Positions 43,529 through 53,101 of a stretch of DNA of 64,000 nucleotides are shown one piece after another. Origin of the DNA: Lachnospiraceae bacterium (GTDB lineage Bacteria > Bacillota_A > Clostridia > Lachnospirales > Lachnospiraceae); the NCBI GenBank assembly GCA_009911175.1, contig QXWX01000025.1, positions 1 to 64,000 on the forward strand, given 5' to 3'. Each line of letters begins with the position of its first letter. The stretch's first letter is position 1. The notes under the pieces were generated by a model. That model did not search any database, had not been told where the DNA came from, and saw only the letters and a program-made list of their open reading frames with translations. Made by a program: the position numbers and the translations under genes.

Positions 43529-45685
43529 ATGGCGATTAAAATTGCTTTGGCGGGAAATCCGAACAGCGGAAAGACCACATTATTTAATGCGTTGACCGGA
43601 TCCAACCAGTTTGTCGGAAACTGGCCTGGGGTTACGGTAGAGAAGAAGGAAGGAAAACTGAAAGGGAAAAAAGATGTGATCATCATGGATCTTCCGGGAA
43701 TCTACTCTTTATCTCCCTATACCCTGGAGGAAGTGGTCGCGAGAAATTATCTGATCAATGAAAAGCCGGATGCGATCCTGAATATCGTGGACGGGACCAA
43801 TATCGAACGGAACCTGTATCTGAGCACGCAGCTGATGGAGCTGGGGATCCCGGTGGTTATGGCAGTCAACATGATGGATCTGGTGGAGAAGAACGGCGAC
43901 AGGATCCATGTGGAAAAGCTGGCAAAGAAACTGGGCTGTGAGGTGGTGGAAATCTCCGCGCTGAAAGGCAGCGGAATCCAGGCCGCGGCAGACAGGGCGG
44001 TCCTCGTAGCATCCGCGAAGAAGCCGTCTGTGCCGGTACATACCTTTGCGCAAAATGTGGAGGCGGTGCTTTCTTCGGTAGAAAGCAAACTGGGAGCCGA
44101 AGTGCCGGATGCGCAAAAACGATTTTTTGCAGTGAAATTACTGGAAAAAGATGATAAAATAGTAGAGCAGATGCAAAGCGTACCGGATATTTCCGCTGAG
44201 ATCGCGCAGATTGAAGAAGAGATGGATGATGATACGGAAAGCATTATCACCAATGAGCGGTATACGTATATTTCTTCCATTATCGGGGAATGCTGTACCA
44301 AGCATGCGGCGGGCGGCGAGCTGACGACTTCCGATAAGATTGACCGTATTGTGACCAACCGTTTTCTGGCGCTTCCGATCTTCGGCCTGATCATGTTTGC
44401 GGTATACTATGTGTCGGTTACAACCGTGGGAGCATTTGTGACAGACTGGACGAATGATGTGCTGTTCGGTGAGATCATCCCGCCTGCGATCGAAGGTGTG
44501 CTGACGGCTTTGAACTGCGCGGACTGGCTGCAGGGGCTGATCCTGGACGGGATCGTGGCCGGTGTAGGCGGCGTCCTTGGATTCGTTCCCCAGATGCTGG
44601 TATTGTTTTTATTTCTGGCATTTCTGGAAAGCTGCGGGTACATGGCAAGGGTTGCCTTTATCATGGACCGGATCTTCCGCAAATTCGGCCTTTCTGGAAA
44701 ATCCTTCATCCCTATGCTGATCGGATCGGGCTGCGGGGTTCCGGGAATCATGGCTTCCCGTACCATTGAAAATGACCGGGACCGGAAGATGACGGTCATT
44801 ACCACCACATTTATTCCCTGCGGGGCAAAGATGCCGATCATTGCCCTGATAGCCGGGGCGTTGTTCGGCGGGGCAGCCTGGGTAGCGCCGAGCGCGTACT
44901 TTCTCGGGGTTGCGGCTGTAATCTGCTCCGGGATCATTTTGAAAAAGACAAGGATGTTCGCGGGAGATCCGGCACCCTTCGTGATGGAACTTCCGGCCTA
45001 TCATATGCCCACCCCGGGCAATGTGCTGCGGAGCATGTGGGAGCGTGGCTGGTCCTTCATTAAAAAGGCCGGAACCATCATCCTGCTTTCTGCGATCGCA
45101 GTATGGTTTGCATCATACTTTGGATGGGTAGACGGGCAGTTTAGGATGCTGGACGGCATGGAACTGGATCACAGCATTCTGGCTTCTATCGGAAACCTGT
45201 TCGCGTGGATCTTCGTACCTCTGGGATGGGGAGACTGGAGAGCGGCAGTGGCAGCCATCACAGGGCTGGTAGCCAAGGAAAATGTAGTCGGAACATTCGG
45301 GATCCTCTATGGACTGGAAGAGGTGGCGGAAGACGGCGCGGAGATTTGGAGCACCCTTGCGGGAAGCATGTCCGCCCTTGCAGGATATTCCTTCCTGGTG
45401 TTCAATCTGCTCTGCGCTCCCTGCTTTGCGGCAATGGGAGCCATCAAGCGGGAGATGAACAACGCAAAATGGTTCTGGTTCGCAATCGGTTACCAGTGCC
45501 TGCTGGCTTATGCTGTGGCGCTCTGCGTATACCAGATCGGTATGCTCGTGACAGGCGGAGGCTTCGGAATCTTTACGATCATCGCATTTGTCCTGACGGC
45601 AGGTTTTGTCTATCTGCTTTTTAGACCGTACCGGGAAAGCGTTTCGCTGCATGTGAATCTGCGGAAGGCAGCGGGAGCAAGATAG
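43529..45685 (+). CDS. feoB: ferrous iron transporter FeoB
   Basis: This 718-aa membrane transporter has an N-terminal G domain: G1 LAGNPNSGKTTLFNALTG, G3 DLPGIYSLSPYT, G4 VNMMDL. A helical insertion domain follows (about 170-270). The transport domain has two Gate regions, the first with SCGYMARVAFIMDR and GSGCGVPGIMASRT (near 400) and the second with PCFAAMGAIKREM (near 640). It imports Fe(II) under anaerobic conditions. AGGAGG precedes the ATG. Confidence 0.97.
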   Translation: MAIKIALAGNPNSGKTTLFNALTGSNQFVGNWPGVTVEKKEGKLKGKKDVIIMDLPGIYSLSPYTLEEVVARNYLINEKPDAILNIVDGTNIERNLYLSTQLMELGIPVVMAVNMMDLVEKNGDRIHVEKLAKKLGCEVVEISALKGSGIQAAADRAVLVASAKKPSVPVHTFAQNVEAVLSSVESKLGAEVPDAQKRFFAVKLLEKDDKIVEQMQSVPDISAEIAQIEEEMDDDTESIITNERYTYISSIIGECCTKHAAGGELTTSDKIDRIVTNRFLALPIFGLIMFAVYYVSVTTVGAFVTDWTNDVLFGEIIPPAIEGVLTALNCADWLQGLILDGIVAGVGGVLGFVPQMLVLFLFLAFLESCGYMARVAFIMDRIFRKFGLSGKSFIPMLIGSGCGVPGIMASRTIENDRDRKMTVITTTFIPCGAKMPIIALIAGALFGGAAWVAPSAYFLGVAAVICSGIILKKTRMFAGDPAPFVMELPAYHMPTPGNVLRSMWERGWSFIKKAGTIILLSAIAVWFASYFGWVDGQFRMLDGMELDHSILASIGNLFAWIFVPLGWGDWRAAVAAITGLVAKENVVGTFGILYGLEEVAEDGAEIWSTLAGSMSALAGYSFLVFNLLCAPCFAAMGAIKREMNNAKWFWFAIGYQCLLAYAVALCVYQIGMLVTGGGFGIFTIIAFVLTAGFVYLLFRPYRESVSLHVNLRKAAGAR

Positions 45686-45708
45686 AAGTACAAGGATAGA
45701 AGCACAGG

Positions 45709-45773
45709 ATTGGCTGCTGTCTGTTTCGGACAGCAGCGTATGCGGAAAATCTGTCGGCGACAGGTTTTCTGCA
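45709..45773. other. two stem-loops between feoB and its small partner
   Basis: CTGCTGTC pairs with GACAGCAG around 45714-45733, and GCGGAAAATCTGTC pairs imperfectly with GACAGGTTTTCTGC at about 45740-45772. Neither is followed by a T-run, so they may stabilise or partly attenuate the feoB transcript. Confidence 0.4.
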
Positions 45774-45809
45774 TTGTAAATTGGATTAAAATCATAGGAG
45801 AGGATGCAT

Positions 45810-45965
45810 ATGGGAACTGTTTTGGTCGGTCTGATCCTGGCTGGGATTGTGGCACTGATCATCCGAAGCATGATCCGCGATAAGAAAAATGGGAAATCCA
45901 TCCACTGCGGCGGAGATTGCAAATACTGCGGTGGTCATTGCGGGCACAGTGAGACAGAGCGTTAG
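45810..45965 (+). CDS. FeoB-associated Cys-rich membrane protein
   Basis: This 51-aa protein has one N-terminal TM helix (GTVLVGLILAGIVALIIRSMI), a basic stretch (RDKKNGK) and a Cys/His-rich tail, HCGGDCKYCGGHCGHSE. This matches the small FeoB-associated family found downstream of clostridial feoB genes. AGGAGAGG lies 7 bases before the ATG. The cysteines could bind or pass iron, which is inference. Confidence 0.88.
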   Translation: MGTVLVGLILAGIVALIIRSMIRDKKNGKSIHCGGDCKYCGGHCGHSETER

Positions 45966-45976
45966 AATATGAAGAA

Positions 45977-46019
45977 GTCCTTATGGAGCTGAGAAACATG
46001 CTCCATAAGGACTTTTTTT
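45977..46019. terminator. strong terminator ending the feo operon
   Basis: GTCCTTATGGAGC (45977-45989) pairs perfectly with GCTCCATAAGGAC (46000-46012), followed by T7. It also serves as a boundary for the convergent S1-domain gene. Confidence 0.85.
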
Positions 46020-46057
46020 CATACTGCCTTTGATGGATCAAACAGAACTCCGCTGCA

Positions 46058-46813
46058 TTACAGCTTCAGGTTTTTGAACAGATCTCCAAGGCTGGTTCCG
46101 ATATTCTCGGACTTTGGAATCTCGACCTTTTCCGAAACATCCTCCGCGGCGGTCTCCAGGGCCTTCATGCTCAGGCTGATCTTGCCTTCCTTGATCCCGA
46201 TGACCTTGACCTTGACCTCGTCGCCCACCTTCAGTACATCGGACGGAGTCTTTACCCGCTTTTGGGAAATCTGGGATACATGTACCAAGCCGGAAAGATT
46301 GTTCTCCAGCTTGATGAACGCGCCGTAATTCTGCAGCGTCTCTACAACACCGTCCATGACCGTGCCTACCTTGACGCTGGCGATCTGATCCTGGCGCGCT
46401 TTCTTTTCTTTTGCCCTTAAAATATCACGGGCGGAGAGTACAAGGCGGTTGTTCGCCTGATCCGCGTCGATGACATGGACCTCGATCTCCTTGAGCAGGT
46501 AGTCCTCCAGATCCTCCACATAGGACAGGGACAGCTTGGAAGCGGGGACGAATCCGCGCAGGCCTTCCACCATGGCGATGACGCCGCCGTTCACAACACC
46601 TTCTATCTTTACCGGGAGGACGGTCTTCTCTTCCATATACTTCTTGACCAGATTCCAGGGATTGGCATCATCCAGATGTTCCTCATAGTCTGCCATGCTC
46701 TCGGCAGGTGCTTCTGCGGCCTGAGCTGCCTCTTCGGCAGCACCGCCGTTCACGGCTTCCTCGGGCTGTACATTTTCAGGGGTCATTTCTTCGGTTTTTA
46801 ATTCTTCATTCAT
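46058..46813 (-). CDS. S1 RNA-binding domain protein (RpsA-like)
   Basis: This 251-aa protein has an acidic N-terminal tail of ~45 residues (rich in Glu, Ala, Pro) followed by two S1 domains. The first covers about 62-130 (VKIEGVVNGGVIAMVEGLRGFVPASKLS); the second covers about 150-218 (GTVMDGVVETLQNYGAFIKLENNLSGLVHVSQIS). It is a short relative of ribosomal protein S1, as is usual in Firmicutes where full S1 is often missing, and may aid mRNA binding on the 30S. It is a single gene, convergent with feo. Confidence 0.9.
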   Translation of the reverse strand: MNEELKTEEMTPENVQPEEAVNGGAAEEAAQAAEAPAESMADYEEHLDDANPWNLVKKYMEEKTVLPVKIEGVVNGGVIAMVEGLRGFVPASKLSLSYVEDLEDYLLKEIEVHVIDADQANNRLVLSARDILRAKEKKARQDQIASVKVGTVMDGVVETLQNYGAFIKLENNLSGLVHVSQISQKRVKTPSDVLKVGDEVKVKVIGIKEGKISLSMKALETAAEDVSEKVEIPKSENIGTSLGDLFKNLKL

Positions 46814-46984
46814 GGTTACACCTCAACGTATCTTTCTATAATTTGTAATATCTATGGCACAAGTATAACATATGTTTGACTAAAAAAACAACTAATCTTG
46901 CAAATTCAAGTGACGAAATTCAAAAATAATGTTACACTGTTAGATAAAGGCTGTGAAAAGTAATAGAAAGGCTTGGTACAATTT

Positions 46985-48640
46985 ATGGAAAAAGGTGTAA
47001 TCAACAACAAGATCTATGTGGTAGGGCACAAGAACCCGGATACGGACTCCGTCTGTTCTGCCATCGCCTATGCCCAGCTTCGGACGGAGCTGACCGGAGA
47101 GCGGCATAACGCGAGGCGGGCAGGGCAGCTGAATGAAGAGACCCAGTATGTGCTGGATTATTTCAACGTGAAGGCCCCCGCGCTGCTGACAGACCTGCGG
47201 GTGCAGGTGAAGGATGTGGCCATGCGCGAGGTGGAAGGGATGCGCGGTTCGGTCTCCATCAAGTCCGCATGGGCCAGGATGAAGGAGGAGAATCTGAAAA
47301 CCCTTCCGGTGACGAGGGATGGCAAGCTGGAGGGGTTGATCACCATCGGAGATATCGCAACCTCCTACATGGATGTGTATGACAGCACGATCCTTGCAAC
47401 CTCCCGGACCCAGTACCGCAACATCGCCACCTGCATTGAGGGGGAGATCGTCACGGGAAATCCGCACAGCTATATGTCCAACGGTAAGGTGGGGATCGTG
47501 GCCTCCAGCCGGAAGCTGATGGCGGAGTTTGTGGAGCCGGAAGACCTGGTGATCCTGGGCAACCGGAAGGAGGTACAGCAGATGGCCATTGACATGGGGG
47601 TCAGCTGTATGATCGTTTCCACCGGAGCGGAGCTGGACGAAGGTATCCTGGAGCAGGCCAAAGAGAAGGAGATCGTGATCATTACCACGGAACAGGACAC
47701 ATTTACCGTGGCGAGGCTGATCAACCAGAGCATTCCGATCCGGCATTTTATGAGCGGCAAGGACGGGCTGGTCTCCTTTAAGATGCGGGATTATGTGGAT
47801 GATGTCAAGGAAGTCATGATGAGGAACCGTTTCCGCGATTTTCCGGTGCTGGACAATAAGGGCAAATTCCTTGGATTCATTTCCAGACGGAGACTTTTAA
47901 ACTGCCGGAAGAAGCAGGTGATCCTGGTGGACCACAATGAAAAGAGCCAGGCAGTCAACGGGATCGAACAGGCGGATGTGCTGGAGATCATTGACCACCA
48001 CAGACTGAGCAGCATTGAGACCATGGGGCCGGTCTTTTTCCGTAACCAGCCGGTAGGATGTACGGCAACCATCGTGTACCAGATGTACCAGGAGAATGGC
48101 GTGAAGGTATCCGCTACCATTGCCGGGCTTCTGTGCGCGGCCATTATTTCGGATACCCTGATGTTTCGGTCTCCCACCTGCACTCCGCTGGATGAGCAGT
48201 CCGCAAGGCAGCTTGCGGAGCTGGCAGAGGTAGATATCGAGATGCTGGCCCAGGCCATGTTCCGCGCAGGCAGCAACCTGAAAGGAAAGACGGCGGAGGA
48301 GATCTGCTTTTTGGATTTCAAGCAGTTTACGGTCAACGACATGGTATTCGGTGTGGGGCAGGTGAACTCCATGAGCGAAGAGGAGCTCTCGGAGATCAAG
48401 GAAAAGGTCATGCCGCATCTGGAAAAGGCAAGGACCAACCACAGTCTGAATATGATCTTTTTCATGCTGACTAACATTATCACGGAATCCTCCGAGCTAC
48501 TCTGCGCCGGGCCGGAAGCCAGAGAGAAGCTGATCAACGCCTTCGACCTGCGCGCGGAGATGGAGGAGCTGCATTTAAAGGGAGTCGTATCCAGGAAAAA
48601 GCAGCTGGTACCCGCTCTGGTGGAAGCGCTGCAGCAGTAG
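46985..48640 (+). CDS. CBS-containing manganese-dependent inorganic pyrophosphatase
   Basis: This protein is 551 aa from the ATG at 46985; a TTG at 46973 is possible but too near its ribosome site. It is a family II pyrophosphatase of the DHH superfamily with an inserted regulatory block: N-terminal VVGHKNPDTDSVCSAIAYA (metal site); CBS1 (about 70-125); a DRTGG-like domain; CBS2 (about 255-310); then IIDHHRLSSIE (DHH, about 336), and C-terminal DHHA2 with SRKKQLVPALVEAL. Clostridial CBS-PPases of this length are inhibited by AMP/ADP and activated by ATP or diadenosine polyphosphates through the insert. It stands alone. Confidence 0.94.
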   Translation: MEKGVINNKIYVVGHKNPDTDSVCSAIAYAQLRTELTGERHNARRAGQLNEETQYVLDYFNVKAPALLTDLRVQVKDVAMREVEGMRGSVSIKSAWARMKEENLKTLPVTRDGKLEGLITIGDIATSYMDVYDSTILATSRTQYRNIATCIEGEIVTGNPHSYMSNGKVGIVASSRKLMAEFVEPEDLVILGNRKEVQQMAIDMGVSCMIVSTGAELDEGILEQAKEKEIVIITTEQDTFTVARLINQSIPIRHFMSGKDGLVSFKMRDYVDDVKEVMMRNRFRDFPVLDNKGKFLGFISRRRLLNCRKKQVILVDHNEKSQAVNGIEQADVLEIIDHHRLSSIETMGPVFFRNQPVGCTATIVYQMYQENGVKVSATIAGLLCAAIISDTLMFRSPTCTPLDEQSARQLAELAEVDIEMLAQAMFRAGSNLKGKTAEEICFLDFKQFTVNDMVFGVGQVNSMSEEELSEIKEKVMPHLEKARTNHSLNMIFFMLTNIITESSELLCAGPEAREKLINAFDLRAEMEELHLKGVVSRKKQLVPALVEALQQ

Positions 48641-48652
48641 TGATACATAAAC

Positions 48653-48700
48653 AGAACGTTACTGTTCATACAGTACCCTGGGTATCCGCCAGGGGGGTGT
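48653..48700. repeat. partial repeat with GTTACTGTTCATAC
   Basis: GTTACTGTTCATAC resembles the terminal repeat of the 58506 element. It is followed by a CCCTGG...CCAGGG hairpin that may end the pyrophosphatase transcript. Confidence 0.4.
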
Positions 48701-48727
48701 ATTCTATATTATAGAAGGAATGGATTT

Positions 48728-49387
48728 ATGGGCAAGCAAATATGGAAGCCGGGGAATATGCTGTATCCTCTTCCGGCTGTGATGGTGAGCACAGGGGATA
48801 CAAAAGGAAACACCAATATACTGACCATAGCCTGGACCGGGACTGTCTGCACCAATCCTGCCATGGCATATATCTCCGTGCGTCCGGAGCGCTATTCTTA
48901 CGGAATGTTGCGGGAAACCGGGGAATTTGTCATCAACCTGACCACGGAGAAACTGGCATGGGCCGCGGATTACTGCGGCGTCCGGTCGGGCCGGGACGTG
49001 GACAAGTGGAAGGAGACAAGGCTCCACAGGGGGAAGGCAGAGGCGCTTGACTTTGCGCCCCTGATCCGGGAATCCCCGGTGAATCTGGAATGCCGGGTAA
49101 CGGAGGTGAAGGAGCTGGGCAGCCACCATATGTTTCTGGCGGAAGTGAAGGCGGTCCATGCAGACGAAGCTTATCTGGACAAAAGCGGACGCCTGGAGCT
49201 GAACCGTGCCGGACTGCTGGTGTATTCCCACGGGGAATATCTGGCGGCCGGGAAAAAGCTGGGCACCTTCGGCTACAGCGTGAAAAAGAAAGCGCCGGAG
49301 CAGAAGCGGGCCGTCCAAAGGAAAAAAGCGACAGCGCATAAGAAGAGAACGGAACATAAGAAAACATCCAATCGGAAAGCAACATAA
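48728..49387 (+). CDS. flavin reductase family protein with basic tail
   Basis: This 219-aa FMN-binding split-barrel protein is of the flavin reductase-like family: ALPAVMVSTGDTKGNTNILTIAWTG-type start, then TNPAMAYISVRPERYSYGMLRETGEFVINL and CGVRSGRDVDKW. The fold ends near residue 185. The last ~35 residues are almost all Lys, Arg, Ala, Thr and His (KKKAPEQKRAVQRKK...), a tail not needed for the fold that could bind nucleic acid or membranes. The physiological substrate is unknown. It is monocistronic. Confidence 0.85.
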   Translation: MGKQIWKPGNMLYPLPAVMVSTGDTKGNTNILTIAWTGTVCTNPAMAYISVRPERYSYGMLRETGEFVINLTTEKLAWAADYCGVRSGRDVDKWKETRLHRGKAEALDFAPLIRESPVNLECRVTEVKELGSHHMFLAEVKAVHADEAYLDKSGRLELNRAGLLVYSHGEYLAAGKKLGTFGYSVKKKAPEQKRAVQRKKATAHKKRTEHKKTSNRKAT

Positions 49388-49479
49388 TTGCATATTTTTG
49401 CACGGATTTTATATGGATTTCAACAGTAGGGACATCTATAATAAAATCTGAGGAAACAAACCAGAAAGTGAGGACTTTG

Positions 49480-50655
49480 ATGATCATGAAAGAAAAATTG
49501 CTGAAAAAATTTGCGGAACTCTTTGGAAATGCGGACGGAGTCGGCTTTTATTTTTCTCCGGGGCGTGTCAATCTGATCGGAGAGCATACGGATTATAACG
49601 GAGGACATGTATTTCCATGTGCGCTGACGATTGGTACATACGGCATTGCGCGGAAGCGTACGGACCGCAAAATCCATTTTTACTCGATGAATCTGGATCG
49701 TTTCGGGGTTGTAGAAGCTTCTCTGGATGAATTGATCAATAAAGATGCTTACGGCTGGGCAAATTATCCTCTCGGCGTGGCGTGGGCATTTCAGGAAAAG
49801 GGCCATACGCTGGATACCGGCTTTGATATGGTGATCTGGGGCAACATTCCCAACGGAAGCGGACTTTCGTCCTCTGCGTCTCTGGAGGTGCTGACCGGCG
49901 TGATCCTCAGCAGCCTGTATCACATCACCGATCTGAGTATGGTAGATATCGCGCTGATCGGTCAGTATTCGGAAAATCATTTCAACGGCTGCAACTGCGG
50001 GATCATGGATCAGTTTGCGGTGGCCATGGGAAAGAAGGACAATGCTATCTTCCTGGATACCAGCACCCTGCATTATGAGTATGCGCCTGTCAAGCTAAAA
50101 GATGCGCGGATCGTCATTGTGAACAGCAAGGTGAAGCACAGCCTGGTGGATTCTGCGTACAACGACCGCCGTCAGGAATGTACGGACGCGCTTGCCGCAT
50201 TGAAGACGGTTGCGGACATCAAGACGCTGGGCGACCTGACCGTAGAGGAATTTGAGAAATATAAGCATGTTCTGACCGATCCGATCCTGGAAAAGAGGGC
50301 AAGGCATGCGGTTGCGGAGAACCAGCGCACCATTGAGGCGGTTGCCGCATTGAAGGCGGACAACATCGCGCGGTTCGGAGAGCTGATGAACCAGTCTCAT
50401 GTATCCCTGCGGGATGACTATGAGGTTTCCTGTGAGGAGATCGATATTCTGGTAGATCTGGCCTGGAAGATTCCCGGCGTGATCGGATCCAGAATTACCG
50501 GAGGCGGCTTCGGCGGCTGCACCGTGAGCATTGTGGAAAATGACGCGGTAGATGATTTCATCCGTTCCATCGGAGCTTCCTACAAGGAAAAGGTGGGACA
50601 CGAGGCGGAATTTTATACCGTAGATATCGGGGAAGGCGCAGGCGAACTGAAATAA
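49480..50655 (+). CDS. galK: galactokinase
   Basis: This 391-aa GHMP kinase phosphorylates galactose at C1 (Leloir pathway). The ATG at 49480 follows GTGAGGAC; Mets at 49468 and 49486 are alternatives. It has the galactokinase signature PGRVNLIGEHTDYNGGHVFPCAL, the GHMP motif GSGLSSSASLEVL (near residue 130), and a C-terminal SRITGGGFGGCTVSIV. galT follows 20 bp later, forming a gal operon. TATAAT at 49437-49442 may be its -10, though the -35 is unclear. Confidence 0.96.
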   Translation: MIMKEKLLKKFAELFGNADGVGFYFSPGRVNLIGEHTDYNGGHVFPCALTIGTYGIARKRTDRKIHFYSMNLDRFGVVEASLDELINKDAYGWANYPLGVAWAFQEKGHTLDTGFDMVIWGNIPNGSGLSSSASLEVLTGVILSSLYHITDLSMVDIALIGQYSENHFNGCNCGIMDQFAVAMGKKDNAIFLDTSTLHYEYAPVKLKDARIVIVNSKVKHSLVDSAYNDRRQECTDALAALKTVADIKTLGDLTVEEFEKYKHVLTDPILEKRARHAVAENQRTIEAVAALKADNIARFGELMNQSHVSLRDDYEVSCEEIDILVDLAWKIPGVIGSRITGGGFGGCTVSIVENDAVDDFIRSIGASYKEKVGHEAEFYTVDIGEGAGELK

Positions 50656-50675
50656 CTTACAGATTGGAGAACGGT

Positions 50676-52172
50676 ATGATGAAATTATATGAAAATATCA
50701 AAAAGCTGGTTCAATACGGAATTAACACCGGGCTGACCCCGGAATGTGAACGGATCTATACAACGAATCTTCTTCTGGACCTCTTTCAGGAGAATGATTA
50801 TGAGGACAGCACCTGCGATCTGTCCAAGATTGTTCTGGAGGATGTTTTAAAGGAACTCCTGGACGAAGCATGCAGCCGCGGGATCATTGAGGACAGCGTG
50901 GTACACCGGGATCTTTTTGACACAAAGCTGATGAACTGCCTGATGCCCCGCCCGGCTCAGGTACAGAAAAGCTTCTGGGAGGACTATGCCGTTTCCCCGG
51001 AGCATGCGACGGAAAAGTATTACAAGTTCAGCCAGGACAGCGATTATATCCGCCGCTACCGTATCAAAAAGGACCGGAAGTGGACGGTGGATACGGACTA
51101 CGGCACACTGGACATCACCATCAATCTGTCCAAGCCGGAAAAGGACCCGAAGGCAATAGCCGCTGCCAGGAACGCAAAGAATTCCGCCTATCCGAAATGC
51201 CAGCTCTGTATGGAAAATGAAGGCTACGCGGGACGCGCCAACCACCCGGCCAGGGAGAATCACCGGATCATCCCGATCACCATCAACGAGTCCGCCTGGG
51301 GCTTCCAGTATTCGCCTTATGTATATTACAACGAGCACTGCATCGTATTCAACGGGGAGCATACTCCCATGAAGATCGACCGTGCCGCGTTTATTAAATT
51401 ATTTGATTTTGTAAAGCAGTTCCCCCATTATTTCCTGGGATCCAACGCGGACCTTCCCATTGTGGGAGGCTCCATCCTGAGCCATGACCATTTCCAGGGC
51501 GGGCATTATACCTTTGCCATGGCAAAGGCGCCTGTGGTGGAAAGCTTCACGGTAAAGGGATATGAGGACGTGACGGCAGGCATTGTAAAATGGCCCCTTT
51601 CCGTGATCCGTCTGCAGTGCGCCGACGAGACCCGGATCATTGATCTGGCGGAGTACATCCTGAAGGCATGGAGAGACTATACGGACGAGGCGGCGTTTAT
51701 CTTCGCGGAGACGGAAGGACAGCCCCACAATACGATTACGCCGATCGCGCGGAAGCGGGGAGAACTGTATGAATTGGATTTGACGCTGCGAAACAACATC
51801 ACTACGGAGGAGCATCCCCTGGGAGTCTATCATCCCCATGGGAAGCTGCATCATATCAAGAAGGAGAATATCGGCCTGATTGAGGTCATGGGCCTTGCCG
51901 TGCTTCCGGCGCGGCTGAAGGGAGAACTGGAGCTTTTAAAGGAATATATCCTGGAAGGAAAAGACATCCGCTCGGAGGAAAGCATTGAGAAGCATGCGGA
52001 CTGGGTGGAGGGATTTTTGCCACAGTATCCGGACGTGAACGCGGAAAACATAGAGGAGATACTTCAGAAAGAGGTGGGAAAGGTATTCTGCCAGGTATTG
52101 GAGGATGCCGGTGTATACAAATATACGCCGGAAGGGCTGGAAGCATTCCGCAGATTTATCGGAACGCTTTAA
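50676..52172 (+). CDS. galT: UDP-glucose-hexose-1-phosphate uridylyltransferase, GalT type 2
   Basis: This 498-aa enzyme moves UMP from UDP-glucose to galactose-1-phosphate. The ATG-ATG at 50676 follows TTGGAGA. It belongs to the long Firmicutes family, not the ~350-aa HIT-type enzyme of E. coli: SAYPKCQLCMENEGYAGRANHPARENHRIIP, SPYVYYNEHCIVF and GGSILSHDHFQGG (active-site His pair region near 275), then PLGVYHPHGKLHHIKKENIG. Directly downstream of galK. Confidence 0.95.
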   Translation: MMKLYENIKKLVQYGINTGLTPECERIYTTNLLLDLFQENDYEDSTCDLSKIVLEDVLKELLDEACSRGIIEDSVVHRDLFDTKLMNCLMPRPAQVQKSFWEDYAVSPEHATEKYYKFSQDSDYIRRYRIKKDRKWTVDTDYGTLDITINLSKPEKDPKAIAAARNAKNSAYPKCQLCMENEGYAGRANHPARENHRIIPITINESAWGFQYSPYVYYNEHCIVFNGEHTPMKIDRAAFIKLFDFVKQFPHYFLGSNADLPIVGGSILSHDHFQGGHYTFAMAKAPVVESFTVKGYEDVTAGIVKWPLSVIRLQCADETRIIDLAEYILKAWRDYTDEAAFIFAETEGQPHNTITPIARKRGELYELDLTLRNNITTEEHPLGVYHPHGKLHHIKKENIGLIEVMGLAVLPARLKGELELLKEYILEGKDIRSEESIEKHADWVEGFLPQYPDVNAENIEEILQKEVGKVFCQVLEDAGVYKYTPEGLEAFRRFIGTL

Positions 52173-52310
52173 AGATATAGAATGCTTGCAGGAACGGTTT
52201 GTGCCAAAAAACGTTTCGCTCCGTATGGAATCATTGCAATCATGCCGATATATAAATGTGGTTTGATTCATATGGTATATGGAATGAATGGCAAGTCTAA
52301 GAGGATTCGT

Positions 52311-52658
52311 ATGAGTTATCGTAACCTGGAAGCAGAACAGCTAGTTCCGCTGCGAGATGCATTGGAGGAGTTGATGTTATTCCTGTATAATTGGCAGGAT
52401 TGCGGTGTTCCGCACTTTTACCGCTATCTTGATTTTATGAAGAATAACATTGAGACCTGCATCTGTACACGGGAGGATCAGGGAGAGGGATTGATCTATC
52501 TCAGGATGCTCCTGCAGCGGGACTGGGATAAGGCGAATGATGAATATGTGGGAATTCCGTCCTGCGTGTTGTTCCAGGAAGGCCAGAGGGAACTGTTTCT
52601 GCAGTATCTTGGTCTGTTGGATGAGGTGGGAAGTTATTTTATTTTGGATACAGATTAA
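52311..52658 (+). CDS. hypothetical protein
   Basis: This protein is 115 aa from the ATG at 52311, which has AAGAGGAT at 52298-52305; the frame is open further upstream without a better start. It is soluble and helical, with an aromatic-rich centre (LFLYNWQDCGVPHFYRYLDFMKNNIETC) and acidic tail. I do not recognise it. It lies 140 bp after galT and ends before a terminator. Confidence 0.6.
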   Translation: MSYRNLEAEQLVPLRDALEELMLFLYNWQDCGVPHFYRYLDFMKNNIETCICTREDQGEGLIYLRMLLQRDWDKANDEYVGIPSCVLFQEGQRELFLQYLGLLDEVGSYFILDTD

Positions 52659-52703
52659 AAAATAGAATGAGTGAAAACCAGGAGTTCAGAAAAACTCTAA
52701 AAG

Positions 52704-52748
52704 GGCCGGCCCGTTTTCAGCTGCTTTCAGCGGAGGGTCGGTCTTTTT
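52704..52748 (+). terminator. terminator before the repeat cluster
   Basis: GGCCGGCCC (52704-52712) pairs with GGGTCGGTC (52735-52743) using two G-U pairs, followed by T5. Confidence 0.65.
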
Positions 52749-52763
52749 CTGCGTTGCTTTTCG

Positions 52764-53060
52764 GTTACTGTTCACGGTGCCTTGCGCTCTGCCACAAGAC
52801 ATCCGTCCAGTAAAATAGCGGCTGCAGGCATCCAGCCCTCGCCGTCAGGCGACTTTTCAATGGCTGGATGCGTTACAGTTCGCGGCCGGTCAGGCCGTGA
52901 ACTGTAACCCTTTGTTACATGTCACACACTGACCAATCACTACGCTGATTGGTCAGGAGGATGCACATAAAAGCTGGGATTCAGGCCGTCCATTGCCGCA
53001 GGCAATTTAAAATGACGGTCTGAGTTACAGGGCACGCCTGGTCAAGGTGTGACCTGTAAC
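52764..53060. repeat. cluster of palindromic intergenic repeats
   Basis: This roughly 300-bp stretch between a hypothetical gene and glnS contains no gene but at least four stem-loops. It begins with GTTACTGTTCAC (52764-52775). CATCCAGCC/GGCTGGATG form the next arm pair, then GTTACAGTTC...GAACTGTAAC (52872-52908). Next is the 43-bp unit matching 24298-24340 (52914-52956, stem 52929-52939 with 52946-52956). A GTTACAGG...CCTGTAAC hairpin follows (53024-53060). It looks like a mosaic of the same repeat family as at 58506. Confidence 0.75.
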
Positions 53061-53101
53061 AACCCTTTTCGTGAATCGTAACGAAAACCCTGCTTTCAGC
53101 C

